From Acinetobacter pullicarnis (GTDB taxonomy: Bacteria; Pseudomonadota; Gammaproteobacteria; Pseudomonadales; Moraxellaceae), in contig NZ_VCMZ01000001.1 of assembly GCF_006352475.1 (NCBI RefSeq), positions 3,410,001-3,474,000 on the forward strand: a DNA stretch of 64,000 bases, written 5' to 3'. Shown piece by piece: positions 47,092-56,240 of this stretch. Each line of letters starts with the position of its first letter. Within the stretch, counting starts at the first letter, position 1. A program made the translations under genes and the position numbers. The notes beneath the pieces are model-generated. The model did no database searches and was not told the origin of the DNA. It saw nothing but the letters and a program-made list of their open reading frames with translations.

Positions 47092-48315
47092 CTAAAGAAA
47101 GTTCTGCAATACAGTATTGAGAAAACCATGCGCATGTTCGGTACACGACAAGCGCTGTGAGTCATTCACTAACAACTGACGTTGTCTAAGCGATACCAAG
47201 GTTTCATCTATATCACTTAGGCGCAGTCCAGTGCGCTCAGCATACAGCTTGGCTGCAACCCCTTGATTTAAACGCAGCGCATTCATCATAAATTCAAAAG
47301 GCAATTCAGCTGCTTCAAGCTTTCTAAACTGCACATGTTCAGCCGGGATTTTGGCCAAATAATCTTTCGGCTGGCGGGTTTTTTGAAAACGATAAACCCC
47401 GTCTGGCAAAGTCACTTTGCCATGTGCGCCTGCACCAATCGCCAAATAGTCACCAAACTGCCAATAATTTAAGTTATGTGCCGACGGCCGTTCTTTTCGC
47501 CACGCTGAAACTTCATAATTCACAAAACCTTGCTCAAGCAGATAAGCTTCACCTTGCAACTGAATTTGTTCAAGCACATCCTCTGCTGGGAGAATCGGTT
47601 GGGTTCTAAAAAATACGGTATTGGGTTCAATGGTCAGTTGATACCAAGAGATATGGGTCGCGCCCTGTTCAACCGCAAGTTTTAAATCGAGTAGCGCCTG
47701 CGCCAAACTTTGTTCAGGCAGACCATGCATCAAATCGACATTGACCCGTGCAAAACCGGCTTGCTTGGCCAATTTAATTGCAGATAAGGCATCATTATTA
47801 CTATGAATTCGGCCGAGACGTTTTAGATGGTCCGTGTCAAAGCTTTGCACCCCAATCGAAAGTCGATTAATCCCCGCCTGCAAATAACCTGCAAAAGGCT
47901 CATGCTCTAAAGTGCCTGGATTGGCTTCTAAGGTGATTTCACAATCGGCTTCAAATTCAAGTTGCTGTTTCAGTTGAGCAAATAACCAGCTATAGCCTTG
48001 CGCTGAAATCAGTGATGGCGTGCCTCCACCAATAAACACACTATGAATCAGACGTCCTTGGGCAAAGTCAATTTGCGTTTTAAAATCTTCGACCAAAGCC
48101 TGTAAATACGCTTTTTCTAAATCTAAGCTGAGTTTGCCATCGGGTACGGCATGCGAGTTAAAATCACAATAGGGACATTTCCGCACACACCACGGCATAT
48201 GGATATACAAAGACAAAGGCACAGCAGCAGGATTGAGCGCGGTCAAGAATTTAACTCGGAAAAAAATAAAAACCGATTTTAACATGTCTGACTTGCTTCG
48301 CTTAGGTAATGTCAT
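47092..48315 (-). CDS. hemW: Radical SAM protein, HemW (coproporphyrinogen dehydrogenase-like)
   Basis: This is a 407-residue radical SAM protein with the cluster motif CVRKCPYC (CxxxCxxC) in YIHMPWCVRKCPYCDFNSHA at about residues 39-58, FIGGGTPSLI and LEANPGTLE. HemW is a haem chaperone rather than an oxygen-independent coproporphyrinogen oxidase; the Cys just after the motif in true HemN is absent (CDFNSHA here). The start is uncertain: ATG at 48315 is used, with the ATG at 48285 (MLKSVFIFF) the alternative, and neither has a strong ribosome-binding site. Confidence 0.88.
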   Translation of the reverse strand: MTLPKRSKSDMLKSVFIFFRVKFLTALNPAAVPLSLYIHMPWCVRKCPYCDFNSHAVPDGKLSLDLEKAYLQALVEDFKTQIDFAQGRLIHSVFIGGGTPSLISAQGYSWLFAQLKQQLEFEADCEITLEANPGTLEHEPFAGYLQAGINRLSIGVQSFDTDHLKRLGRIHSNNDALSAIKLAKQAGFARVNVDLMHGLPEQSLAQALLDLKLAVEQGATHISWYQLTIEPNTVFFRTQPILPAEDVLEQIQLQGEAYLLEQGFVNYEVSAWRKERPSAHNLNYWQFGDYLAIGAGAHGKVTLPDGVYRFQKTRQPKDYLAKIPAEHVQFRKLEAAELPFEFMMNALRLNQGVAAKLYAERTGLRLSDIDETLVSLRQRQLLVNDSQRLSCTEHAHGFLNTVLQNFL

Positions 48316-48395
48316 GAATTTGTTCTAGACTGTTTAGACGCACGATTGATCATCGTCTCATTTCAACAATCCTAACAACTAGAAGCATAATCCAT

Positions 48396-48854
48396 ATGAA
48401 AATAACGGCTCAAGTCTTGGTTCTACTGCCTTTTGCCATCGGTATCGGTGTGGCGATGGCCCTTCAAACTGCTTTGAATGCTCAACTGCGCAGTTATTTA
48501 TATTCGCCCTTACAAGCGGCACTGTTGTCTTTTATTGTGGGCACCTTACTGTTAAGTCTGTTGGTGTTTTTTCAACAGAGCGCTAAACCAAACTTGAGCA
48601 TGCTTGGGTTGATTCCGTGGTATCTTTGGCTCGGTGGTTGTTTAGGCGTTTATGCCATCAGCATGAGTATATATACTGTGCCCCAATTGGGCTTTCTCAC
48701 GCTCAGCGGTTTAATTATTTTTGGTCAAATCGTCATGTCGATGCTGTTAGATCATTTTGCCTGGTTCGGTATTGAAAAAACCGAAATCTCTTGGTCACGC
48801 TGCCTAGGTGCCGTGATCATTTTTATTGGGGTGATGCTGACTCTACAGCGTTAA
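48396..48854 (+). CDS. YdcZ/DUF606 small DMT-superfamily membrane protein
   Basis: The product is 152 residues with about five hydrophobic segments (LPFAIGIGVAMALQTALNAQ, AALLSFIVGTLLLSLLVFF, WYLWLGGCLGVYAISMSIYT, and so on). It matches the one-domain YdcZ/DUF606 family, which is related to drug/metabolite transporters and often works as a dimer. Substrate unknown. Divergent from the hemW-like gene with 80 bases between. Confidence 0.8.
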   Translation: MKITAQVLVLLPFAIGIGVAMALQTALNAQLRSYLYSPLQAALLSFIVGTLLLSLLVFFQQSAKPNLSMLGLIPWYLWLGGCLGVYAISMSIYTVPQLGFLTLSGLIIFGQIVMSMLLDHFAWFGIEKTEISWSRCLGAVIIFIGVMLTLQR

Positions 48855-48993
48855 GACAAGTATTGTTTTCTCGCGTTACATACTCAAATTATTTGCTCGA
48901 ATCACTTGCTCGAAGCGCTTTTTGATCTACCTGCTTGATTGAGGTCAATGCTCGCGTTTAATTTTTTAAATCTTTGGATATAAGGTATTTTCT

Positions 48994-50346
48994 GTGTCAC
49001 ATGTCACAACGAGCCGCTTTCAGCTCAAACAGCTTTTTCATCTGATGATCCCAATCTTGGTAACCCAATTTGCACAAGCCGGTTTTGGCCTGATTGATAC
49101 CATCATGGCAGGTCATTTGTCTGCTGTAGATTTGGCAGCCATTGCAGTTGCTGTTGGCTTATGGATGCCGATTATGTTGTTGGCCAGTGGCATTATGATT
49201 GCCACCACTCCCCTTGTCGCTGAAGCCAATGGTGCACGGACTTTTGATAAAATTGGCAGCATTGCACGGCAATCGCTTTGGGTCGCATTTATTATTGGGG
49301 TAATTGCAGGACTCATTTTACAAGTCATGCCATTTTTCCTGCCGATGTTTGGCGTACCCGAAATCCTATTACCGAAAGCCAGTTTATTTTTACATGCCAT
49401 TGGTCTCGGCATGCCCGCAGTCACCATGTACGCAGCATTACGTGGCTATTCAGAAGCCCTGGGCCATCCTCGCCCCGTCACGGCAATTAGTCTTATTGCA
49501 TTAGTGCTCTTGATTCCACTGAATTTAGTGTTCATGCATGGCTGGGGCCCGATTCCCGCCTTAGGCAGTGCAGGCTGTGGCTTTGCCACTTCAATTTTAC
49601 AATGGTTGATGCTAATTACCTTGGCAAGCTACATCTCAAAAGCCGAACGCTATCAAAAAACCCCGATTTTCACGCATTGGGAACCAATTGATGCTTATTG
49701 GGTCAGACGGATTCTATGGCTTGGCTTTCCGATTGGTCTTGCGATTTTCTTCGAGGTCAGTATTTTCAGTACCGCCGCAATTGTGCTCAGCCCACTGGGA
49801 GAAACCATTGTCGCAGCCCATCAAGTCGCGATGTCGGTCACCTCACAACTGTTTATGATCCCAATGTCTCTGGCAATTGCATTGACCATTCGTGTGGGGA
49901 TTTATTATGGTGAGAAAAATTGGGCCGCAATGCGAAAAGTGCAACAGCTCGGTTTAGTGATGGGCACTGTTTTCGCTATTTTAACCATGTCCTTGATTTG
50001 GTTCTTCCGTCCAGAAATCATTGCGTTATATACCGATGACAATGCAGTTGGCCAAGTCACCATGTATCTGCTGTTATTTGCGATGGCCTATCAGTTAATG
50101 GATGCGTGGCAAGTGAGTGCGGCTGGCTGTTTGCGTGGTATGCAAGATACTCAAGCCCCGATGTGGATCACCATGTTCGCCTACTGGGTGATTGCTTTCC
50201 CAGTTGGGATTTATTTGGCACGCTATACCGAAATGGGTGCAAGCGGTGTTTGGGTTGGGCTAATTGTTGGTCTAAGCGTCGCTTGTGTGTTGTTGCTATC
50301 GCGCTTATATAGCAACAATAAACGTCTCTCACAGCAACAACATTAA
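48994..50346 (+). CDS. abeM: MATE family multidrug efflux protein (AbeM-like)
   Basis: This 450-residue protein has twelve predicted membrane helices in two similar halves. The opening LKQLFHLMIPILVTQFAQAG then FGLIDTIMAGHLSAVDLAAI closely resembles AbeM, the proton-coupled MATE pump of A. baumannii that exports quinolones, dyes and other cations. Family-level assignment is firm; the symbol is by resemblance. A hairpin lies just after the stop. Confidence 0.9.
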   Translation: MSHVTTSRFQLKQLFHLMIPILVTQFAQAGFGLIDTIMAGHLSAVDLAAIAVAVGLWMPIMLLASGIMIATTPLVAEANGARTFDKIGSIARQSLWVAFIIGVIAGLILQVMPFFLPMFGVPEILLPKASLFLHAIGLGMPAVTMYAALRGYSEALGHPRPVTAISLIALVLLIPLNLVFMHGWGPIPALGSAGCGFATSILQWLMLITLASYISKAERYQKTPIFTHWEPIDAYWVRRILWLGFPIGLAIFFEVSIFSTAAIVLSPLGETIVAAHQVAMSVTSQLFMIPMSLAIALTIRVGIYYGEKNWAAMRKVQQLGLVMGTVFAILTMSLIWFFRPEIIALYTDDNAVGQVTMYLLLFAMAYQLMDAWQVSAAGCLRGMQDTQAPMWITMFAYWVIAFPVGIYLARYTEMGASGVWVGLIVGLSVACVLLLSRLYSNNKRLSQQQH

Positions 50347-50353
50347 GTCCTAA

Positions 50354-50388
50354 AGCAGCCCTATTCCCATTGCGGGAAAGGGCTGCTG
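50354..50388 (+). terminator. Hairpin after the MATE gene
   Basis: AGCAGCCCT-A-TTCCC and its near-complement around ATTGC, followed by GTATAC and no T-run. A possible terminator of weak type. Confidence 0.5.
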
Positions 50389-50582
50389 TATACAATGCAT
50401 CACCGTAGAAAAACAATCATACCAATACCGATTAGCACCAATACTACTCATACAAGTTGCTGATAAATATAATATTTAAATATGACCTCATCCTTAGACC
50501 ATCCTCATGCCTAAGAAAAAAACCAGCCAGCATCGGACAATACTGTTTCTATTCGAGTCACAATATTTTAAATTCAGCCTAT

Positions 50583-50606
50583 TTACATGTTGCATGCAAC
50601 ATGTAA
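50583..50606. repeat. 24-bp perfect palindrome downstream of the GntR gene
   Basis: A fully symmetrical 24-base palindrome (half-site TTACATGTTGCA) with no loop lies 10 bases beyond the GntR stop. Because it cannot form a normal loop in RNA, a protein-binding site is more likely than a terminator. Its centre TTGCATGCAA is similar in style to GntR operators. Confidence 0.6.
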
Positions 50607-50615
50607 GAATAAAAA

Positions 50616-51323
50616 TTAAATCCAGTTCAGGAAATTATCCGTATTTAATTCTGACCAGTTTTGTCGTTTCGCTGATTCTTGGTGAATAAGTAATGTCGCG
50701 GTATTAATGATATGTGTCTTCATAAAAAGCGCTGCTTTTTCTGAATCCCCATGAATAAATGCCTGATGTAATTCAAGATGATCATTGAAGGTATCTAAGC
50801 AGTTTCTCGAATGAGGAATCGTAGCCGAACCTGCGATCAATACTTGGTTACGCGTATTACTAATAATATCAATCGCTTTTTGATTACCAACAATCTCTAA
50901 AAGTGCCAAATGATAATCTCTGTCAGCCTTTAAAGTGCCGGTGATATCTCCTGATGTGGCTTTTTGTTTGAACTCTGCAAAAATCTGATTGAGTTGTTCT
51001 ACATCGTCTAGCGTGCGCACTTCAGTTGCTCTGCGAATCAAAGGGACTTCAAGCATTAAGCGGATTTGAAAAGATTCGATCATTGTTGAAAAAGATGTCG
51101 GTAAAATTCGAATACCTTTGTTTTTTTCAATTTTAACAATTCCAATCTTTTCAAGCATTTGAGCTGCTTCTCGAACAGGTGTTCTCGAGATGCCGCCCAG
51201 CATCTGACCCAACTCGGTGGCTGAATAAAGCACATTGAACTGTAGATGATTGTTGATAATTGCATCCTGCAGAATTTCAAACGCTTCTTCTGTCAATGTT
51301 CTTGGCTTTTGGATCAGTTTCAT
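50616..51323 (-). CDS. GntR family regulator, FCD subfamily
   Basis: The product is 235 residues from MKLIQKPRTLTEEAF; a TTG four codons upstream is the alternative. The N-terminal winged helix has the GntR signature LGGISRTPVREAAQMLEKIG, and the C-terminal FCD ligand domain contains DRDYHLALLEIVGN and a HLELHQAFIHGD segment with the histidines that bind metal in this subfamily. Divergent from L-2-hydroxyglutarate oxidase with 22 bases between starts, it is probably the local regulator responding to the metabolite. Confidence 0.88.
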   Translation of the reverse strand: MKLIQKPRTLTEEAFEILQDAIINNHLQFNVLYSATELGQMLGGISRTPVREAAQMLEKIGIVKIEKNKGIRILPTSFSTMIESFQIRLMLEVPLIRRATEVRTLDDVEQLNQIFAEFKQKATSGDITGTLKADRDYHLALLEIVGNQKAIDIISNTRNQVLIAGSATIPHSRNCLDTFNDHLELHQAFIHGDSEKAALFMKTHIINTATLLIHQESAKRQNWSELNTDNFLNWI

Positions 51324-51324
51324 A

Positions 51325-51335
51325 TTGTTTAACAA
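51325..51335. promoter_or_regulatory. Candidate GntR operator in the divergent intergenic region
   Basis: TTGTTTAACAA is an 11-base near-perfect palindrome and matches exactly the FadR-subfamily GntR pattern TNGTNNNACNA. It lies in the 22-base gap between the GntR start and the lhgO start, overlapping the sequence just before the lhgO ribosome-binding site (AAGGGA). Confidence 0.6.
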
Positions 51336-51345
51336 GGGAAATTAT

Positions 51346-52551
51346 ATGTCTAACAACCATTATGCCATCATCGGTGGTGGAATCAATGGACTCTCTGTGG
51401 CGCGTCAATTGCTTTTAGATTTTCCAGAAGCACAGGTCACGCTTTTTGAGAAAGAAACTGATGTGGCCATGCATCAATCCAGTCATAACTCGGGTGTGGT
51501 CCATGCAGGTTTGTATTATGAACCAGGTGGCTTAAAGGCGCGTTTATGCCGTCGTGGTGCAGAACTGGTACAGCAATACTGCCTTGAAAACAACGTAGCT
51601 TATGACGAATGCGGAAAGGTGGTTGTTGCCTTAGCCAAAGAAGAAGAAGGCCGCTTAGACCTGATTTATCAAAAATCATTGGCCAATAAAGTGCCTGATG
51701 TCCGCATCCTTCGCGGTGAAGAAATTCAAGATGTTGAGCCAAATTGTATTGGTACACGTGCACTTTACTCACCACGCACTGCAATTGTCAGTTATGGGGA
51801 TATTGCTAAAAAAATTGCGGAAGAAATCCTGCAAAAAGGCGGAAAAATTGTGCTCGGTCGCAAGGTGAGCAACCTGACAGAGCAAAACAATAAAATCACA
51901 GTTCACTTCGATGACAATGATCATTATAGCGGTACATTTGACCGTGTCGTGACCTGCGCTGGCCTGCAATCAGATCGTCTTGCTGCCAATTCGGGCGATA
52001 TTGAAACACCTAAAATTGTGCCATTTTTCGGTCAGTATTATGTGATTGATGAAAACTATAAAAATCATGTCAAAGGTCTGATCTACCCTGTTCCAGATCC
52101 AAACTACCCATTTTTGGGCGTACATTTTACTAAACGCATTGATGGTCAAATGACCATTGGACCAAATGCCTTTATTTCGTTCGGCCGTGAAAACTATAGC
52201 GGTAAAAAGTTCAATTTCTCAGACATTTATGACTTCTTGACCTACAAAGGTTTTTGGAAATTTTCTGCCAAAAATATGCCTGCTGCCATGCGTGAATTAC
52301 GCACAGTCTTAAGTCAAACCAATTTTGTTGAAGAAGCAGCCAAATATGTGCCTTCTCTCGCCAGTGTTTCAGTCTCTCCTGCAACACGCGGTATTCGTGC
52401 ACAAGCAATGGAATCAGATGGTTCACTCGTCGATGATTTTGTTATTCGTAAACAAGGAAATATTACCCATATTCGCAATGCCCCTTCACCAGGCGCGACA
52501 TCATCTTTGGCGATTGCGGAATATATCGTTCGAGAAGTAATGAGTCACTAA
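51346..52551 (+). CDS. lhgO: L-2-hydroxyglutarate oxidase/dehydrogenase
   Basis: The product is 401 residues from MSNNHYAIIGGGINGLSVAR, with the FAD dinucleotide fold at the N-terminus. The signature SSHNSGVVHAGLYYEPGGL then KARLCRRGAELVQQYC is typical of LhgO, and the C-terminal part FAD block (SPATRGIRAQAMESDGSLVDD) agrees. LhgO oxidises L-2-hydroxyglutarate to 2-oxoglutarate with electrons going to the quinone pool. An AAGGGA ribosome-binding site precedes the ATG. The open frame extends upstream over the GntR gene without homology. It is followed after 25 bases by an MHS transporter. Confidence 0.9.
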   Translation: MSNNHYAIIGGGINGLSVARQLLLDFPEAQVTLFEKETDVAMHQSSHNSGVVHAGLYYEPGGLKARLCRRGAELVQQYCLENNVAYDECGKVVVALAKEEEGRLDLIYQKSLANKVPDVRILRGEEIQDVEPNCIGTRALYSPRTAIVSYGDIAKKIAEEILQKGGKIVLGRKVSNLTEQNNKITVHFDDNDHYSGTFDRVVTCAGLQSDRLAANSGDIETPKIVPFFGQYYVIDENYKNHVKGLIYPVPDPNYPFLGVHFTKRIDGQMTIGPNAFISFGRENYSGKKFNFSDIYDFLTYKGFWKFSAKNMPAAMRELRTVLSQTNFVEEAAKYVPSLASVSVSPATRGIRAQAMESDGSLVDDFVIRKQGNITHIRNAPSPGATSSLAIAEYIVREVMSH

Positions 52552-52576
52552 TCAAGACATAATCAAGGAGGTTGAA

Positions 52577-53881
52577 ATGAATAACACGATAGAGACTGAA
52601 ATCGAAAAAAAGAAACGCTTAAGGAAAGTGGCCACAGCCACAATCGTGGGCTCAATGCTTGAATGGTATGACTTCTACTTATACGCCACCATGGCATCTA
52701 TTGTATTTGCAAAAGTCTTTTTTGATACTTCTGATCCCGGCACGGCAGCCATGCAAGCCTTTGCAACCTTTGCAATTGGTTTCATTGCGCGCCCGATTGG
52801 TGGCATATTTTTCGGCTATTTTGGTGATAAATTCGGTCGTAAAAAAATGCTCTTTGTCACATTCCTATTGATGGGTGTGTGTACAACAGCCATTGGTTTA
52901 ATCCCAACCTATGACACGATTGGCGTTTGGGCACCTGTGCTGTTGGTGTTTTTCCGTATTGTTCAAGGATTGGGGGCAGGCGCTGAATTTGCGGGTGCAG
53001 CAATTACCTCCTACGAACATGCTTCTGAAGAAAAACGAGGCAGTCAAGGTGCATGGCCTGCGCTGGGTTTAAACTTGGGTTTACTGCTTTCATCTTTAAC
53101 GGTTTTCTTACTCACGTTGAATGGAGATGAATTCTTAATCAATGGAGGTTGGAGAATTCCATTTATCCTAAGTTTTGTGTTGGTACTGGTCGGCCTTTGG
53201 GTACGTAAAAGCCTCCCTGAAACACCAGATTATGCAGAAGTAAAAGTTGAAAAGGTAAAATACAACCCGTTCAAACACATTATGCAAACCAATATGAAAG
53301 GCTTAGTGGTGGTCTTCGTCATTGCAATTGGCTATAACGCGTTGAGCTATATCTTTAAAACTTTCTCACTTGCTTATTTAACTCAATTCAAAGGCGTGAG
53401 TGCACACGTTACTTCACTTTCTGTGACCATCGCGAGTTTAGTGGCAATCTGTACCATTCCATTCTTTGGCTGGTTATGTGATCGCTGGAACAGTAAAAAA
53501 GTATTGATGCTGGGGGGTGGTCTATCTTTACTGTTTGCCTATCCTTTTGTAAAACTACTTGAAACCGGCAATGATATTTCGATTTATATTGCGGTCGCCA
53601 TTGGAACAGGTATTTTAGCGCCAATGATGTTTGCACCACAGGGTTCGTTCTTAAGTCGTCAATTTCCAGTTGAAAATCGCTCAACAGGCGTAAGTTCTGG
53701 ACGTGAATTAGGCACAGCAATCGCTGGTGGTTTTGCGCCACTCGGTGCTTTAGGTTTGGTTGCAGCATCTCCAACCCACTCAACCACAGGCGTGATTGTA
53801 ATCTTAACCCTCGCGGCACTTTTGGTGGTACTGACCGCAGCATGTGATCAGGGCTATCGATTCTCCAAATATAAAAACTAA
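52577..53881 (+). CDS. MFS transporter, metabolite:H+ symporter (MHS) family
   Basis: This 434-residue protein has twelve membrane helices. The MHS features MLEWYDFYLYATMAS near the start, GYFGDKFGRKKMLF (MFS motif between helices 2 and 3) and RIVQGLGAGAEFAGAAI are present. MHS members carry dicarboxylates and 2-oxoglutarate among others. A strong AAGGAGG ribosome-binding site precedes it, and cotranscription with lhgO suggests uptake of L-2-hydroxyglutarate or a precursor (inference). Confidence 0.88.
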   Translation: MNNTIETEIEKKKRLRKVATATIVGSMLEWYDFYLYATMASIVFAKVFFDTSDPGTAAMQAFATFAIGFIARPIGGIFFGYFGDKFGRKKMLFVTFLLMGVCTTAIGLIPTYDTIGVWAPVLLVFFRIVQGLGAGAEFAGAAITSYEHASEEKRGSQGAWPALGLNLGLLLSSLTVFLLTLNGDEFLINGGWRIPFILSFVLVLVGLWVRKSLPETPDYAEVKVEKVKYNPFKHIMQTNMKGLVVVFVIAIGYNALSYIFKTFSLAYLTQFKGVSAHVTSLSVTIASLVAICTIPFFGWLCDRWNSKKVLMLGGGLSLLFAYPFVKLLETGNDISIYIAVAIGTGILAPMMFAPQGSFLSRQFPVENRSTGVSSGRELGTAIAGGFAPLGALGLVAASPTHSTTGVIVILTLAALLVVLTAACDQGYRFSKYKN

Positions 53882-53925
53882 ATTCTAGCCCCCAAAAGTA
53901 CAGCAAATATAAAAATTAAAGCCTG

Positions 53926-53974
53926 AAAAGCATCCTTAAATTAGATCTACCCCATCTAATCAAAGGATGCTTTT
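53926..53974 (+). terminator. Terminator of the lhgO-transporter transcript
   Basis: A nested hairpin: outer 12-bp stem AAAAGCATCCTT with its complement, inner 6-bp stem TTAGAT/ATCTAA, ending in TTTTC. It lies 45 bases after the transporter stop. Confidence 0.7.
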
Positions 53975-54164
53975 CTGCCCTTCAGCGTGATCATACCCAA
54001 TATCAACTCAAATCCTGCATCCAATTTATTAGGCTATACTTGTGCTAACGCACTCTGCTTTTATTCAAGAGATTACAAGTCATTAACATTTAGCGCTAGG
54101 CAGCTTACGATTTGTCACCTATGATCGAAAAGCAAACTGGATTGAAGTTTAAGGATTACAACGA

Positions 54165-55469
54165 ATGGCAAAAAATAGCAGTTCACCGAGTCGGCGTTTC
54201 TTGAAGCTCGCCAGTATGACCGCGAGTATTGCAACCAAAACGGTGTCTAACTCTATTCGTAATCTCAACGCTGATGAAGAACAAAAGAATCAATCACGCA
54301 GCAAGCTTTTTCAAGATATTGGACTCCAGATCGCTGACACCTTGGGTGAAATGAAAGGTGCGGTCATGAAAGTGGGACAAATTGCCTCGCAATATAAAGA
54401 TATCTTTCCACCCGAAGTGGCTAAAGCCATCGCTAAATTACAGCGTCAAGCACCCGCAATGCCTTTTGCTGATATTAAACAGCAAGTTGAAAGAGAGCTG
54501 GGCAAGCCCCTAGATCAAATTTTCACACGCTTTGATGAACAACCCTTTGCCGCAGCATCCATTGGTCAAGTGCATTGTGCCACCTTGCCAAATGGTGAAG
54601 AAGTCGTGGTTAAAGTACAGTATCCGGGCGTGGACCAAGCCTGTGAAAGTGATTTAAAACAAGTCCGTTTAGCACTACGCCTGATGGGTGTATTAAAAGT
54701 CGATAAGAAGTTACAAGATCGTTTATTCCAAGAAATCGAAAACAGTTTGCATGAAGAACTCAACTATGAGATTGAGGCACAGCACTTAGCGGTGTTTCGT
54801 ACCTTCCATGAAACACTCGACAGCAAAATTATTATTCCGCGGGTCTATGCCGACTATTCTAGTCGTCGAATTTTGACCCTCAGCCTAGAAAAAGGCGACA
54901 GTATCGAAACGGCCAGTACCTGGGATCTTGAACTGCGTAATCAATTGGGGCGTCGCCTCATCCAAGCCCTTGGCCAGCAAATGTTTTTCTTAAAACGTTT
55001 TCACTGCGATCCACATCCGGGCAACTTTGCTTTCCGTCAAGATGGCAGTGTGGTGATTTATGATTTTGGTGGAGTTAAAACTTTATCACCGGATATCTTG
55101 GCACATTTTAAAACCTTGGTGCAGGCTGGCCGTCAGGGTGATATTGCCACCATTGAAAATCATTTACTTGCCTTAGATGCACTGGCTGAAAAGAATAAAT
55201 TTCCTGCAGAACTGTATCATGCATGGTTAGAAGTCTTCTTGCGCCCCCTCACGACCTATTACGACTTTGCCGAAAACTCATCGCATCACGACGGCATGCA
55301 TTTAGTCAAAAAATCATTAAAATACTGGGATGTATTTAAACCATCACCCGATACATTGATGGTCAACCGTACCATTTCAGGCCACTATTGGAATCTGATT
55401 CATCTCAAAGTGCATGATGATTTAACGGATACTTTTGAAGCATTATTACCACCACCCGCTCAGCACTGA
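54165..55469 (+). CDS. ABC1/AarF-UbiB family atypical kinase-like protein
   Basis: The product is 434 residues. The ABC1 hallmarks are present: KVGQIASQ (KxGQ motif), the Ala-rich PFAAASIGQVH loop, VVVKVQYPGV (catalytic-type Lys), HCDPHPGNF (catalytic Asp) and YDFGGVK (DFG). It has no C-terminal membrane helices of the UbiB kind, so it is a UbiB relative rather than UbiB itself. Relatives function in ubiquinone synthesis or in membrane lipid handling; the precise role is unknown. Confidence 0.88.
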   Translation: MAKNSSSPSRRFLKLASMTASIATKTVSNSIRNLNADEEQKNQSRSKLFQDIGLQIADTLGEMKGAVMKVGQIASQYKDIFPPEVAKAIAKLQRQAPAMPFADIKQQVERELGKPLDQIFTRFDEQPFAAASIGQVHCATLPNGEEVVVKVQYPGVDQACESDLKQVRLALRLMGVLKVDKKLQDRLFQEIENSLHEELNYEIEAQHLAVFRTFHETLDSKIIIPRVYADYSSRRILTLSLEKGDSIETASTWDLELRNQLGRRLIQALGQQMFFLKRFHCDPHPGNFAFRQDGSVVIYDFGGVKTLSPDILAHFKTLVQAGRQGDIATIENHLLALDALAEKNKFPAELYHAWLEVFLRPLTTYYDFAENSSHHDGMHLVKKSLKYWDVFKPSPDTLMVNRTISGHYWNLIHLKVHDDLTDTFEALLPPPAQH

Positions 55470-55496
55470 TTCTAAATTGCAGTCACGAATACCTGC

Positions 55497-55555
55497 AATA
55501 CCATAAAATATCCCCGCAAATGCTGACAGTATTTGCGGGGATATTTTATGGTATT
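55497..55555. repeat. 25-bp perfect inverted repeat (long hairpin)
   Basis: Two 25-base arms (from ATACCATAAAATATCCCCGC and its exact complement) surround a nine-base loop, with TTTATT after the right arm. It lies in the gap between the ABC1 gene and convergent crcB. It is longer than usual terminators here and may serve both genes or be a small mobile-type palindrome. Confidence 0.75.
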
Positions 55556-55613
55556 TTATTCACTTGGCTTTTACATATTCAGTTTTAACGATTAGATTTT
55601 TATAAGAATGCAC

Positions 55614-55994
55614 TTATTTTAGTTGTAGCAGCATGTGGCATAGATAAAAACCCAATACCAAAAAAATCACCCCGACCACCACACTACTCAGTGCATAGGC
55701 CAACGCAATCCAGAGCTGTCCTTGTTTCAGCAGTAAAAAGGTTTCTAGGCCAAAGCTTGAGAAAGTGGTGTAGCCACCCAAAATGCCCACCATCAAAAAC
55801 AAACGTGTTTCTTGTTGCAATACTGGGTAGCGCTGACTCAGTGCAAAGAAAATACCTGCCAATAAACAACCTGTCAGATTAATCCACCATGTTGGCCATG
55901 GAAATAGATTTTGAGGTTTGGCCAAAACCAAACTCAACGCATAACGAATCGTCGCGCCAATTGCCCCACCACATGCGACCCATAACCAACTCAT
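55614..55994 (-). CDS. crcB: Fluoride channel CrcB/FluC
   Basis: The product is 126 residues with four membrane helices. Conserved FluC features are GGAIGATIRYALS, WINLTGCLLAG (pore Asn) and GGYTTFSSFGLE (phenylalanine box and Na+ site). Fluc channels export fluoride as antiparallel dimers, often from paired or single genes. I found no fluoride riboswitch upstream. Convergent with the ABC1 gene. Confidence 0.93.
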   Translation of the reverse strand: MSWLWVACGGAIGATIRYALSLVLAKPQNLFPWPTWWINLTGCLLAGIFFALSQRYPVLQQETRLFLMVGILGGYTTFSSFGLETFLLLKQGQLWIALAYALSSVVVGVIFLVLGFYLCHMLLQLK

Positions 55995-56240
55995 TATTGG
56001 ATTTACCTCATCATTATCAGTTCAGCGAACCACGACATGACCCAATTTAATTCCACCTAAACCGAGCAATACAACAATGTGTATAAGCCGCGATTTATCC
56101 ACAATTTCAATTAGGATAAGTTAATTTACGCTACCTTTAAAGGATTTTTGCTCACTTCAGACTGTGCTTTTTAATGGTAGTGGATCCGTGCAGCTCTACC
56201 ATCAAGCTCCGTTTTAACCCGATTTTTATCGAGGTCTTTT

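Noticed and set aside
55995..56160. Fluoride riboswitch upstream of crcB.
   Set aside because: The region lacks the conserved GGNGAUGG opening and the paired core; only scattered short matches such as CTGAT were seen.
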